Below are positions 22,101 to 28,674 of a DNA stretch of 46,206 bases, piece by piece (position 1 is the first letter of the stretch; each line of letters starts with the position of its first letter). The DNA is taken from positions 1 through 46,206 of IMG/VR virus record IMGVR_UViG_3300017759_000011. One strand, written 5' to 3'. The notes beneath the pieces are model-generated. The model saw only the letters and a program-made list of their open reading frames with translations. It was not told the origin of the DNA and ran no database searches. The stretch comes from a virus. The position numbers and the translations under genes were made by a program.

Positions 22101-23821
22101 ACGGTTCTGGTGCAACTGCTGAAGTAAGTATAGCAAATGGTGTTGCAGTGGCAGCGACAATTACTGGTAATGGAGGAAATGGATATCAAGTTGGTGATGT
22201 TCTTTCCATTAGTGCGATTGGTGAAGCTAGTATTGGAAGAAATGCTAGATTTACTTTAACGTCAATCGGACATACATCACAATTACTTCTCGATAATGTT
22301 CAGGGAGAATTTATTACCGGTGCAGCAGGAACTATCAGTTTCTTTGATGCTAATGGTGTGGCAAGAGAACTTAATAGTGGAACATTTAATGGAGGTGCTT
22401 TTGGTGGTGATGTTATCATACCATCCACTGGAATAACAAGTATAAGCGATGGTTTACATATAAAAGTAAACCATAAAAATCATGGAATGTACTTTGCTGA
22501 TAACTTTGTAAGAATTACTGGTGTCTTGCCAGATATTAAACCGGTGAAATTAACTTCGCCTTATAGTGTTTCATCTACAGACCCAATTCAAGTATCAGAT
22601 GGATCGATCTTTAGTACATTTGAAAATGTCGGAATAGGAACAACTAACACTGGATTATTATTGATTGGAGATGAAGTTATTGAATATACTAGTACAACTA
22701 GTTCTTCTGTTGGTGGTAATATCACAAGAGGTATTAATAATACCCTGATCAAATCATATCCTATTGACACACCTGTGTATAAGTACGAACTTGGTGGTGT
22801 TAATTTGTCTAGGGTTAATAAAACTCATGATTTACAAGATGTTTCTGTCTTAGATCCGATTGCGTTAGATTCTTATCATATCAGATTAGATATGAGTCAA
22901 AAATATGGATCTTTAGGTATAAACAATAATGCAGATAGGTCCACTGGACTATCATATCCCAAACTCTTTATTAGTGGTAGTAAATCTACAGGTGGTGAAA
23001 CAGTTAGTGCAACTCAGAATATACCATTTGAGATGATTAAACCATCCATACATAATATTGCTGTTGAAGGGACTTCTATCTCTGGACAAATTAGAACAAT
23101 TACATCACAAAGTATAAGTGGAACTGAAATACCATATGTAAACAATGGTTTTGAGGATGTAACCCTTAATGCTAATAACTATCTTGATTCTCCAAGAGCA
23201 TTATTCTCCAAAGTAAATGAGGATAGAAAACTCGATTTTATTGAAGGTAATAAATCTCTTCAAATGAGAATATTCCTCAATACCACTAACACAAAACTAT
23301 CTCCACAAATTGAACTTCAAAGATGTAATATTATTACAACATCCAATAGAATTAATAGTGTGATTTCTGATTATGCTACCGATTCAAGAGTAAATACTGT
23401 TGGAACCGATCCAACAGCATGTCAGTATATTTCGAAAGAAATTGGTATTGAAAATCCAGCAAGTTCTCTGAAGGTAATGTTAGATGCTCATATAGGCGCA
23501 ACTGCCGATATTAGAGCATTCTATGCAATAAGTGATGATTCTGGATCTGAACCAGTATTCACACCATTCCCTGGATACTTAAATATTGATTCTAGAGGAT
23601 TTGTAATTGATGAAAAAGATAATGACGGAAGATCAAATAAACTTATTACCCATTCCAATAGAGATGGATTTGGATATACTGATTGTCACTTTAAAGAATA
23701 TGTCTTTGAAGTAGATAGACTTCCCACATTTAGAACATATAGAATAAAAATTGTGATGACATCGACAAGTCAAATTTTTGTTCCTAGAATGAGAGACTTG
23801 AGAGTACTGGCATTAGCATAA
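16175..23821 (+). CDS. DUF4815-type large baseplate-associated structural protein
   Basis: This 2548-aa protein opens with the DUF4815 signature (NVAPYFDDFDPANEYQKVLF, then 'GYPVQARELTTLQSILQNQVEKFGQHFF'), and the family region appears to run to about residue 1045 ('LRRKDDF', 'DLIDLRPRVSDHS'). A charged, probably coiled-coil helix follows at about 1150-1220. Later come a conserved-looking 'FYATNLKPSTRIYAFFDGRDVTNFC' stretch (about 1462-1486) and a 'YYDPLAQSFEV' domain (about 1717-1850). Two 'GxGY' units and one 'GDEVIEYTS...RGINNT' unit lie at about 1945-2205. The C-terminus (TFRTYRIKIVMTSTS..PRMRDLRVLALA) looks like a dedicated end domain. It occupies the place of T4 gp9-gp12, none of which I can recognise here, so a peripheral baseplate or fibre-attachment role is inferred from position. 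DUF4815 has no established function that I know of. Confidence 0.8.
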   Translation: MPQQTNLNVAPYFDDFDPANEYQKVLFKPGYPVQARELTTLQSILQNQVEKFGQHFFKEGAKVIPGNTGYSQLYYAVQLSRTFQGVPVEAYASQLIGSTISGQTSGVTATVDNVLFSADSERGNLTLYVAYVGSSTADNTTQTFFDGEELSSNQIISSGLFGNSTIEPGTPFATTIINGAAATGSVFQIDSGVYFIRGHFINVNKESLILDQYSNTPSYRVGLFINEEIVNSNADESLNDNSQGFNNYGAPGADRLRMSVGLFKKSLTDINDDNFIELATIENGNLKTSQTRRGSAARGNGGVFYDDLTDVLARRTYDESGHYIVKPFNVSIVNSLNNSRGNQGVFQAGQFTYSGGTPSNDLALCRISPGKAYVRGYEIETIAPTFIDVPKPRTTKTVEDQFIEYNTGPTLKLNSVFRTPTVGVGNTFIVSLRSDRVGSNPQVASGKEVGLARVFDFRLESGSYNSSLPNTNEWGMSLFDVQPFTEIVVNQNVTLSIPAYVEGDSSGATAFLRSSINVGTAITVYDKKGEFLKDEKLIFRSGTSFDKIAESRVAVAITSHSISDAKSLFGDFGVGASALGDNRVGINTFSANVVQSSLSNVGIVTITATSGGNSIVRSTSPTIPGIFKEGNLVRFTQTNSTSNDKVLAKVSGVGTDSITISQGISVPGVCDRLDLSSLTTVTDFELVTTNLDTSSDNTLYTKFPKEHIASVDLTDATLTIRKTFTVSISNGQLSSVSITDTTLPEGEVYLPFTSTRYSLIRSNGVTEPLTGDKIAFASDGKVIRIRNLGADDTGARLIVTVSKSKVKSKRKLVNAARSLVVDKSTNPASGIGSTTINDGLDYGNYAFGTRVQDKLISLNTPDIIEIHGIYESSDPTLSNDSFGAPQMSLAQINGVSGTTTDVTLGELFVGQSSGAVAVYGEFVDTSTIRYLAKNNFGFVEGETVIFQETGIQGVVSNLTTTAFDLTINYTFNAGQKDTFFDFGTLRRKDDFDSPSNKIKIYFKSASFDSTDDGDIVTVESYNNFNYSTEVKGIKGVLNTDLIDLRPRVSDHSISENSRSPLEFLGRSFNSVGSSVPNILASNENIFLDYSYFQSRIDRLFLHKDGKFQFKFGVPSDDPVRSRPEPVDNAIEIAEITYPPYLHNVEQASIKFLKYKRFQMKDIKKLEDRIKNLEYYTQLSLLETNTANMLVLDENGTNRFKSGFFVDNFTSFKTQETGLEKKNSIDQIHKHLRAKHFTTSVDLQTGPVVDVDENEDKRTSPIEGINVRKQSDIISLEHSDEVYIEQSFATRTESVTPFLISFWQGTIILTPSSDTWIDQTKISAKTIDTMGNYAMALAAAEQQFGIDPQTGFSGEIWNSWENDWSGTYTYEIESIQRNDESDPVTFGRGGWINGDPSTTPAQWIRQTTTQVVEEDFQTTIESGNETRTGVQHYIVEEFENVSVGDKVVSTEVVKTVRSRNIEFYATNLKPSTRIYAFFDGRDVTNFCIPKLLEIRMASGTFEVGERVIGTTSLYTSADSERSIRFRVAQSNHRRGDYNAPDEIYSDNPYVPGGLIPANYSSTSTILNVDTYSLSNQPQGEYYGYVTPGMTLKGVSSGATAEVVNLRLISDNSSALGGSFYIPESRNRDNPTFETGTNVFTLTNNPDNDQNAATTVAEEAYATSGLLETLQDQILSIRNARVESKKLFQSEVINRTIGTEIVSSRNIGQADVSEEITGYYDPLAQSFEVKDATGVFVTKCDVFFRTKDDGNTPIRFQIRTMKDGFPTAKYFDLSEVILYPEDVFTSTDGSVSTTFEFAAPVYLEGGNEYAICLISNSTKYSVYISRVGENDILSDTFISNQPTLGSLFKSQNASTWEASQWEDLKFTMYRAEFVESGSIDLYSPELSGGNKQIATLLNNPLNVISNQIRVGLGTTLADNRYELGNTFFQAGSNATGDLVGVAASATGTLSITNPGIGYTPGDGSNTFSDVSLVTVTGDGSGATAEVSIANGVAVAATITGNGGNGYQVGDVLSISAIGEASIGRNARFTLTSIGHTSQLLLDNVQGEFITGAAGTISFFDANGVARELNSGTFNGGAFGGDVIIPSTGITSISDGLHIKVNHKNHGMYFADNFVRITGVLPDIKPVKLTSPYSVSSTDPIQVSDGSIFSTFENVGIGTTNTGLLLIGDEVIEYTSTTSSSVGGNITRGINNTLIKSYPIDTPVYKYELGGVNLSRVNKTHDLQDVSVLDPIALDSYHIRLDMSQKYGSLGINNNADRSTGLSYPKLFISGSKSTGGETVSATQNIPFEMIKPSIHNIAVEGTSISGQIRTITSQSISGTEIPYVNNGFEDVTLNANNYLDSPRALFSKVNEDRKLDFIEGNKSLQMRIFLNTTNTKLSPQIELQRCNIITTSNRINSVISDYATDSRVNTVGTDPTACQYISKEIGIENPASSLKVMLDAHIGATADIRAFYAISDDSGSEPVFTPFPGYLNIDSRGFVIDEKDNDGRSNKLITHSNRDGFGYTDCHFKEYVFEVDRLPTFRTYRIKIVMTSTSQIFVPRMRDLRVLALA

Positions 23822-23822
23822 T

Positions 23823-24050
23823 ATGGACATCTACACGGTCAAAGGGCATAAGGATCTCGCAAGAGATCCTAATACTAACAATATTGTAAATATCAATAAT
23901 GTGGAGTATGATCAATATATGGCAACCAGAGAATCAAAGAACAAAAAGAATGAAAAGATACAGAATATAGAGGATGAGGTTGCTAGTATGAAAAACGACA
24001 TCAATGACATCAAGTCTTTACTAAAGGAGTTAGTCAATGGATCCAAATGA
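23823..24050 (+). CDS. Small conserved phage protein with C-terminal coiled coil
   Basis: This 75-aa protein begins right after the DUF4815 stop (ATG at 23823, one base later) and so is probably translationally coupled. The N-terminus 'MDIYTVKGHKDLARDP.TNNIVNIN' is followed by a basic patch (RESKNKKNEK) and a heptad-like helix rich in Ile, Val, Met and Leu (IQNIEDEVASMKNDINDIKSLLKELV) that should form a coiled coil. Small proteins of this layout occur between the baseplate and neck genes of marine T4-like phages, but I know of no assigned function. The gene overlaps the next by 14 bases. Confidence 0.75.
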   Translation: MDIYTVKGHKDLARDPNTNNIVNINNVEYDQYMATRESKNKKNEKIQNIEDEVASMKNDINDIKSLLKELVNGSK

Positions 24051-24219
24051 AATTCAATTGAACAATCTTTCAAAAAGTTTCGAATATACAAAGTATGCCT
24101 CTACGATAGATTCTTGTAAAGATATACGGGAACTTCAGAATATTGCGAAGGCATTCTGCAAACTTTATTATAAGCAACAAGAAACAATGCAATCTATTGG
24201 ATTATCTTACGGCGACTAA
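24037..24219 (+). CDS. Small helical protein upstream of gp13
   Basis: This 60-aa ORF starts inside the 3' end of the previous gene; 'aaaggagttagtcaATG' gives a strong ribosome site (AAGGAG at 24025-24030) seven bases before the start. The sequence is mostly helical: 'LNNLSKSFEYTKYASTIDSC' then 'LQNIAKAFCKLYYKQQETM'. No domain is recognised. Good ribosome site, tight overlap and location in a conserved cluster argue that it is real. A role as a small assembly factor or neck accessory would be a guess. Confidence 0.7.
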   Translation: MDPNEIQLNNLSKSFEYTKYASTIDSCKDIRELQNIAKAFCKLYYKQQETMQSIGLSYGD

Positions 24220-24222
24220 ATA
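24216..24222 (+). promoter_or_regulatory. Late-promoter-like motif before gp13
   Basis: CTAAATA in which the TAA is also the stop codon of the preceding 60-aa gene. It lies 22 bases before the gp13 ATG. A 'TTAGGAAAC' ribosome-site-like stretch follows at about 24226-24234. Confidence 0.55.
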
Positions 24223-24244
24223 CACTTAGGAAACTTGTGAATAA

Positions 24245-25087
24245 ATGGCAAAACCAGCAAGTAGATCGGAATTAATTGATTACTGTAAGAGGCAATTGGG
24301 TGCTCCTGTATTGGAGATTAATGTTGCTGATGAGCAGCTTGATGACCTAGTTGATGATGCACTTCAGTTATTTCAAGAGCGTGATTATGATGGAACGACA
24401 AATACATTCTTGAAGTATAAGATCACTCAAGATGATATTGATAGGGGAAGAGGTAGAGGTGGATCAAATCCAATTGGAATTGTAACAACAACTGCTACAT
24501 CAACAGTCGGCGTTTCTACTACATTTTCATTCGAAGAAAATAGTAATTATCTTCAAGTTCCTCCAGAAGTATTGGGAGTTACAAAGATATTTCATTTTAG
24601 TGGTGCGAATACCGCAGCAAATAATATGTTTAGTATTAAATATCAATTATTCTTGAATGATATTTACTACTTCGGATCAACTGAAATACTCACCTATGCA
24701 ATGACAAAGAGATATCTTGAAGATATTGATTTTGCTTTGACCACACAAAAACAAATTAGATTTAATATTAGACAAGATAGACTTTATTTGGATATAGACT
24801 GGGCTAGTGTTAATATAGATGATTATATTGTAATCGATTGCTATAGACTCGTTGACCCTAATGATTTTCCGAGAGTATATAATGATGCTTTTTTAAAGCG
24901 TTATCTGACTGCACTTATTAAAAGGCAATGGGGTCAAAATTTAATTAAGTTCCAAGGAGTCAAACTACCAGGTGGAGTTGAGTTAAATGGTAGACAAATA
25001 TATGATGACGCAGAAAAAGAATTAGATAAGATTAAAGAGGTAATGTCGAATACCTATGAACTACCACCTTTTGACATGATAGGATAA
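24245..25087 (+). CDS. 13: Neck protein gp13
   Basis: This 280-aa protein is close to the T4 length (309 aa). gp13 and gp14 form the head-completion or neck complex that seals the portal and accepts the tail. The N-terminus 'SRSELIDYCKRQLGAPVLEINVADEQLDDLVDDALQLFQ' and the later 'TKIFHFSG' and 'DIDWASVNIDDYIVIDCYR' stretches are typical of gp13 in marine T4-like phages. The C-terminal half ends with an 'RQWGQNLIKF.GVKLPGGVELNG' helix and loop that I also associate with this family. It overlaps gp14 by one base (TAATG), implying coupled translation in a gp13-gp14 pair. Confidence 0.92.
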   Translation: MAKPASRSELIDYCKRQLGAPVLEINVADEQLDDLVDDALQLFQERDYDGTTNTFLKYKITQDDIDRGRGRGGSNPIGIVTTTATSTVGVSTTFSFEENSNYLQVPPEVLGVTKIFHFSGANTAANNMFSIKYQLFLNDIYYFGSTEILTYAMTKRYLEDIDFALTTQKQIRFNIRQDRLYLDIDWASVNIDDYIVIDCYRLVDPNDFPRVYNDAFLKRYLTALIKRQWGQNLIKFQGVKLPGGVELNGRQIYDDAEKELDKIKEVMSNTYELPPFDMIG

Positions 25088-26547
25088 TGGTACTCAATCC
25101 TTTTTTCTTACAAGGTTCTCAGGGAGAACAAAGTCTTGTACAGGATCTTATTAACGAGCAACTAAAGATATATGGGGTAGAAGTACATTATATGCCCCGT
25201 AAATATCTTACGGAATCTAGTGTAATAAGAGAGGTAATTCAATCTTCTTTCGATCAAGCGTATCCTATAGAAGCATACGTTAATAATTTTGACGGATACG
25301 GAGATAATACTACAATATTATCTAAATTTGGAATTCAACAAACTCAGGAAATAAGTTTAATAATTTCTAAGGAAAGATTTGAAACATATATTTCAACATT
25401 AATGAGTCTTGAAGAAAATATGAAGTTAACTACAAGACCAAAAGAGGGTGATCTAATTTACTTTCCACTTGGTGATAGGTTATTTGAAATAAAATTTGTA
25501 GAACACGAAAAACCATTCTATCAACTGAGAAAAAATTATGTTTATGAACTAACTTGTGAGTTGTTCCGATATGAAGACGAGGTTATTGATACTGGTAATG
25601 ATGAAATAGATGATGTATTAATTGGTGGAGAATCTGATGGTTTGACTGATGATAATATTTCTACAATTATTGGACCGACTCAGACACTCACTATGATTGG
25701 AGTTGGAGTTACAGCAACTGCTATTGCTGGAAATCCTCAGAATGGTGGAGTTAGAAGTTTTGTTATATCAAATAGAGGAGCTGGATATCTTTCTATCCCA
25801 TCTGTCACACTCTCTAATGTTCCTTCAGGTGGAATAATTGGAATAGGGTCAGTGACCAAGATGATTGGTGGAATTAATTTTTGCAATCTTAATGCAAATC
25901 CAGGAGCACAATCAGTTCAACAATTAGATGTTGTAAATCCAGGTCGTGGATATATTGAACCACCTAAGGTCAAATTCAAAAAGACTAGTGGAAGAACAGG
26001 AACTGGAGCAGCTGCTACTTCAATCATTGGAGATGGTGTTGTTGGAATTATAACTGTTACGGATGGTGGTGGGGGATACACTGTGCCGCCAGAAATTACT
26101 TTTAGTAATGAAAACTTCTTAAGTGGAGTGACTACTGTATCAGCTGCCGCAACAGCAATAGTTAGTGCTGCTGGAACTATTACTGAAATACGATTTATGG
26201 AAGCAGGTGCTGGGTATAGTGCGGCACCAACAATAACTATTGGAAATCCTCATATTGGATCAACTGGAGAGTTTATATTTAATGAAACTATCACTGGTTC
26301 TACTAGTGGAACAACAGCAAGAGTACGTATCTGGACAAATTCAACCAATGTTCTTGAAGTAGGAAATGTTGATGGTACATTTATTGTGGGAGAAACTATA
26401 GTTGGATCGGTATCAAGTGCATCTCATATTCTAAGAGTTATTGACAAAGAACCAGACAACGATCCATATGCTGATAATTTTGATATAGAAACGGAAGCAG
26501 ATAAGATAATTGACTTCTCCGAACGTAATCCCTTTGGAATTCCCTAA
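25087..26547 (+). CDS. 14: Neck protein gp14 with inserted beta-modules
   Basis: This 486-aa protein has the gp14 signature in its first 180 residues: 'YGVEVHYMPRKYL', 'AYVNNFDGYGDNTTILSKFG', and 'PKEGDLIYFPLGDRLFEIKFVE', all with clear counterparts in T4 gp14 as I recall it. T4 gp14 is 256 aa; here about 220 residues (about 205-445) are added between this core and the C-terminal 'DNDPYADNFDIE...NPFGIP'. The insert holds four or so 'GxGYxxxPxVxI' units (ISNRGAGYLSIPSVTL, VVNPGRGYIEPPKVKF, VTDGGGGYTVPPEITF, FMEAGAGYSAAPTITI), the same module as in the gp7-like protein. The gene starts on the gp13 stop (TAATG) and its own stop lies within a late-promoter-like CTAAATA. Confidence 0.92.
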   Translation: MVLNPFFLQGSQGEQSLVQDLINEQLKIYGVEVHYMPRKYLTESSVIREVIQSSFDQAYPIEAYVNNFDGYGDNTTILSKFGIQQTQEISLIISKERFETYISTLMSLEENMKLTTRPKEGDLIYFPLGDRLFEIKFVEHEKPFYQLRKNYVYELTCELFRYEDEVIDTGNDEIDDVLIGGESDGLTDDNISTIIGPTQTLTMIGVGVTATAIAGNPQNGGVRSFVISNRGAGYLSIPSVTLSNVPSGGIIGIGSVTKMIGGINFCNLNANPGAQSVQQLDVVNPGRGYIEPPKVKFKKTSGRTGTGAAATSIIGDGVVGIITVTDGGGGYTVPPEITFSNENFLSGVTTVSAAATAIVSAAGTITEIRFMEAGAGYSAAPTITIGNPHIGSTGEFIFNETITGSTSGTTARVRIWTNSTNVLEVGNVDGTFIVGETIVGSVSSASHILRVIDKEPDNDPYADNFDIETEADKIIDFSERNPFGIP

Positions 26548-26550
26548 ATA
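26544..26550 (+). promoter_or_regulatory. Late-promoter-like motif before gp15
   Basis: CTAAATA, with TAA being the gp14 stop codon. It lies 35 bases before the gp15 ATG and directly upstream of a perfect hairpin. Confidence 0.5.
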
Positions 26551-26574
26551 AAAATATCTTCTTCAAGATATTTT
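26551..26574 (+). terminator. Perfect 10-bp hairpin between gp14 and gp15
   Basis: AAAATATCTT and AAGATATTTT pair perfectly around a CTTC loop. The stem itself ends in four T, so it could act as a weak terminator for the upstream message. It lies after the CTAAATA motif, so in a transcript from that site it would be a 5'-leader hairpin just before the AGG ribosome site of gp15. Which role applies cannot be read from sequence. Confidence 0.55.
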
Positions 26575-26585
26575 AGGTTTTAGCA

Positions 26586-27587
26586 ATGTTTGAATATTTT
26601 TACAACGAAATTTTGAGGAGAACGATTATTTCGTTTGGTACTCTATTCAATTCTATCGAGATTAGACAAACAAATACAAGTGATAGCGTTGTAAATGTTG
26701 TCAGAGTTCCATTAGCATATGGACCAACACAGAAATTCTTAGCGAGATTAGAACAATCGCCAGATTTAAATAAATCTACTTCTTTATCGCTACCTAGAAT
26801 GTCGTTCGAGTTTACGGGACTGACATATGATCCAGGCAGAAAAGTAACAACCACCCAAACCTTTTTAGCAAAAGATAAAGATACTGGAACTGAAGTAAAG
26901 AAGGCATATATGCCAGTTCCTTATAATATGCAGTTTGAATTGAGCGTCATGACTAAACTTAATGATGATGCACTTCAAATAGTTGAACAGATTCTTCCAT
27001 ATTTTCAACCAGCATATAATCTCACAATCGAACTAGTAGAAACTATAAAAGAAAAAAGAGATGTTCCGATTGTTTTAGAGAACATCACAATGCAAGACGA
27101 CTATGAAGGAGATTTTTCTTCCAGAAGAGTTTTACTTTATACTCTAAGATTTACTGCTAAGACTTACCTTTTTGGTCCTGTTTCTTCTGCATCCAAAGAT
27201 ATTATCAAAAAGTCTACTATCAATTATCGTACTGGAGTCGATACCACAAATACCCAAAGAGAGATATCATACTCTGCAATCCCAAGAGCAACTAAAAATT
27301 ATGTCGGTGATGCAGCAACTACACTTACTGCTGATATTGATAAGACAACTAAAATTATTGAAGTTGCAAATGCAAGTGGTTTATCTGCTAACACATATAT
27401 TGATATTGATGAGGAGCAAATCTTTATTAAATCAATCACCGGTAATAAACTGACAGTGAGAAGGGGAGATGACAAGACAACAATCACAGATCACCTTAAC
27501 GGAGCATCAGTGTTTGTGATAGATTCTGCCGATAATGCTGAGATAGAAGTTGGCGATGATTTTGGATTCAGTGGAAGTTATTTCTGA
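26586..27587 (+). CDS. 15: Tail sheath stabiliser / tail completion protein gp15
   Basis: This 333-aa protein caps the finished tail and joins it to the neck. The N-terminus 'MFEYFYNEILRRTIISFGTLFNSIEI' and the internal 'LQIVEQILPYFQPAYN' match T4 gp15 (272 aa) as I recall it. Residues about 241-312 form an extension absent from T4. It is a 'TKIIEVANASGL..NTYIDIDEEQIFI...LTVRRGDDKT...HLNGASVFVI' unit, related to modules in the gp7-like and DUF4815 proteins. The start at 26586 is the first Met after the hairpin. The stop (27585-27587) lies one base before the gp16 ATG. Confidence 0.93.
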   Translation: MFEYFYNEILRRTIISFGTLFNSIEIRQTNTSDSVVNVVRVPLAYGPTQKFLARLEQSPDLNKSTSLSLPRMSFEFTGLTYDPGRKVTTTQTFLAKDKDTGTEVKKAYMPVPYNMQFELSVMTKLNDDALQIVEQILPYFQPAYNLTIELVETIKEKRDVPIVLENITMQDDYEGDFSSRRVLLYTLRFTAKTYLFGPVSSASKDIIKKSTINYRTGVDTTNTQREISYSAIPRATKNYVGDAATTLTADIDKTTKIIEVANASGLSANTYIDIDEEQIFIKSITGNKLTVRRGDDKTTITDHLNGASVFVIDSADNAEIEVGDDFGFSGSYF

Positions 27588-27588
27588 T

Positions 27589-28005
27589 ATGAAAAATAAA
27601 TTTGATAGTTTAAATAACGAATTTAATGTTGAAGATGACATTGTTCATACTGAAGTTGTCAAAAGTAAAATAGAAGATATTAAAAAAACTTCTGATGATA
27701 TTAAAAAAGATTATGATTATACACGAGGAAATTTATATAGTATTATAGAGAAAGGTCAAGAGGCGATAAATGGTATACTTGAAATCGCTCAAGAAAGTGA
27801 GATGCCTAGAGCATATGAGGTTGCTGGACAGTTGATTAAAAATGTTGCTGATGCCACAGATAAATTAATGGAATTACAGAAAAAATTAAAGGATGTTGAG
27901 GAAGATTCTCATAAAGGACCATCAACAGTTAATAATGCACTCTTTGTAGGATCTACTGCAGACTTAGCAAAGATGTTAAAAGGAATGAATGATTCGGATA
28001 AATAA
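27589..28005 (+). CDS. 16: Terminase small subunit gp16
   Basis: This 138-aa protein (MKNKFDSLNNEFN...) is the small terminase that recruits DNA to the large subunit gp17 and stimulates its ATPase. I chose the ATG at 27589 rather than the in-frame ATG at 27550, which would overlap gp15 by 38 bases; TGA-t-ATG spacing favours coupled translation. The central part (DYDYTRGNLYSIIEKGQEAINGILEIA, then 'PRAYEVAGQLIKNVADATDKLMELQKKLKD') is the long helical hairpin or coiled-coil oligomerisation core expected for gp16. The tail 'NNALFVGSTADLAKMLKGM' also matches T4 gp16 from memory. Unlike T4, where genes 16 and 17 overlap, the partner gp17 lies 16.4 kb downstream. Confidence 0.9.
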   Translation: MKNKFDSLNNEFNVEDDIVHTEVVKSKIEDIKKTSDDIKKDYDYTRGNLYSIIEKGQEAINGILEIAQESEMPRAYEVAGQLIKNVADATDKLMELQKKLKDVEEDSHKGPSTVNNALFVGSTADLAKMLKGMNDSDK

Positions 28006-28018
28006 CTAGAAACGGAAG

Positions 28019-28354
28019 ATGTCAAATCCAGTACTTAATATAGTAATATCACAAGGTTTTGATTTTGAAGAAACCTTCCAATCAACTGAGGCTAATGGAA
28101 CTACCAGTAACCTGGCAGGATTTACTGCTTCTTCTATTCTGAAAAAACATTCTGGCGCTTCTTCGTCTACACCATTTTCGGTTACCATCACTGGTAATAC
28201 TGGAACTGTTGCAATTGCCATGACAAGTGGAAAGACAGTCGATTTGACTCCAGGAAGATATGTATATGACGTAAGATTAGTTTCATCAGCAGGAAAAGTA
28301 TCAAGACTAGTTGAAGGAATGGCATTAGTCACTCCTGGTATTACTACCTCATAA
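28019..28354 (+). CDS. Small beta-rich virion structural protein (BppU N-terminal-like)
   Basis: This 111-aa protein follows gp16 with a 'GGAAG' ribosome site directly before the ATG. Its pattern is an Ig-like beta-sandwich: 'GFDFEETFQ', 'NLAGFTASSILKKH', 'VAIAMTSGKTVDLTPGRYVYDVRLVSSAGKVSRLVEG', ending in 'VTPGITTS'. The 'L(T)PGrYvYDV...G.v.RlveG...V.P.iT' ending is shared with small baseplate or head-fibre adaptor proteins of the BppU N-terminal type. I infer an adaptor or decoration role for nearby fibres. The stop codon sits within a late-promoter-like CATAAATA. Confidence 0.7.
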   Translation: MSNPVLNIVISQGFDFEETFQSTEANGTTSNLAGFTASSILKKHSGASSSTPFSVTITGNTGTVAIAMTSGKTVDLTPGRYVYDVRLVSSAGKVSRLVEGMALVTPGITTS

Positions 28355-28357
28355 ATA
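28350..28357 (+). promoter_or_regulatory. Late-promoter-like motif (CATAAATA)
   Basis: CATAAATA contains the stop codon (28352-28354) of the upstream small structural gene and precedes the next ATG (28375) by 17 bases. Confidence 0.5.
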
Positions 28358-28374
28358 AAAATAAAATCCGTTCC

Positions 28375-28674
28375 ATGGCTAGAATAGTAACTAAAAAGAC
28401 CACAAGAACGAGATCAGTTCAGTCAGTAAAACCAGTGTCTAATCTGGAAGAATTATCTGATGTAAATATCACTGGCGCACCGGATGCGTCGGTAGATGGG
28501 CATCTACTGAGTTTTGACTCAGCATCAAATAGTTTTGTTTTGATATCTCCCGATGAATACTTATCCGATACTGTAGCAGATGGTGATATCCCAGATGATT
28601 TCGTCACTCAGTTAGAGGGTGAATTAAATTTAGGTGATTTACAGATAGACAATCTTGATGGTGGTGAGTTCTGA
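28375..28674 (+). CDS. Small acidic structural-type protein, first of a related pair
   Basis: This 99-aa product has a basic N-terminus (MARIVTKKTTRTRSVQSVK) and an acidic rest. The middle 'HLLSFDSASNSFVLISPDEYL' and the end 'DDFVTQLEGELNLGDLQIDNLDGGEF' align with the next gene ('VVFFNQTTGNFELRKIGQTL', 'SALVDQIESELDISKIDFRGIDGGEF'), so the two look like an old tandem duplication. The stop overlaps the next start (TGATG). Similar small ORFs precede fibre genes in marine T4-like phages, which suggests a virion adaptor, but the function is unknown. Confidence 0.7.
   Translation: MARIVTKKTTRTRSVQSVKPVSNLEELSDVNITGAPDASVDGHLLSFDSASNSFVLISPDEYLSDTVADGDIPDDFVTQLEGELNLGDLQIDNLDGGEF

Noticed and set aside
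27550-27588. An earlier in-frame ATG for gp16
   Set aside because: It would overlap gp15 by 38 bases and lacks a ribosome site; the ATG at 27589 follows the gp15 stop by one base and gives the expected start.
28006-28332. A 108-codon antisense frame almost exactly opposite the 111-aa structural gene
   Set aside because: The sense ORF has a good ribosome site, correct spacing to gp16 and a family-like C-terminus; the antisense one has none of these.
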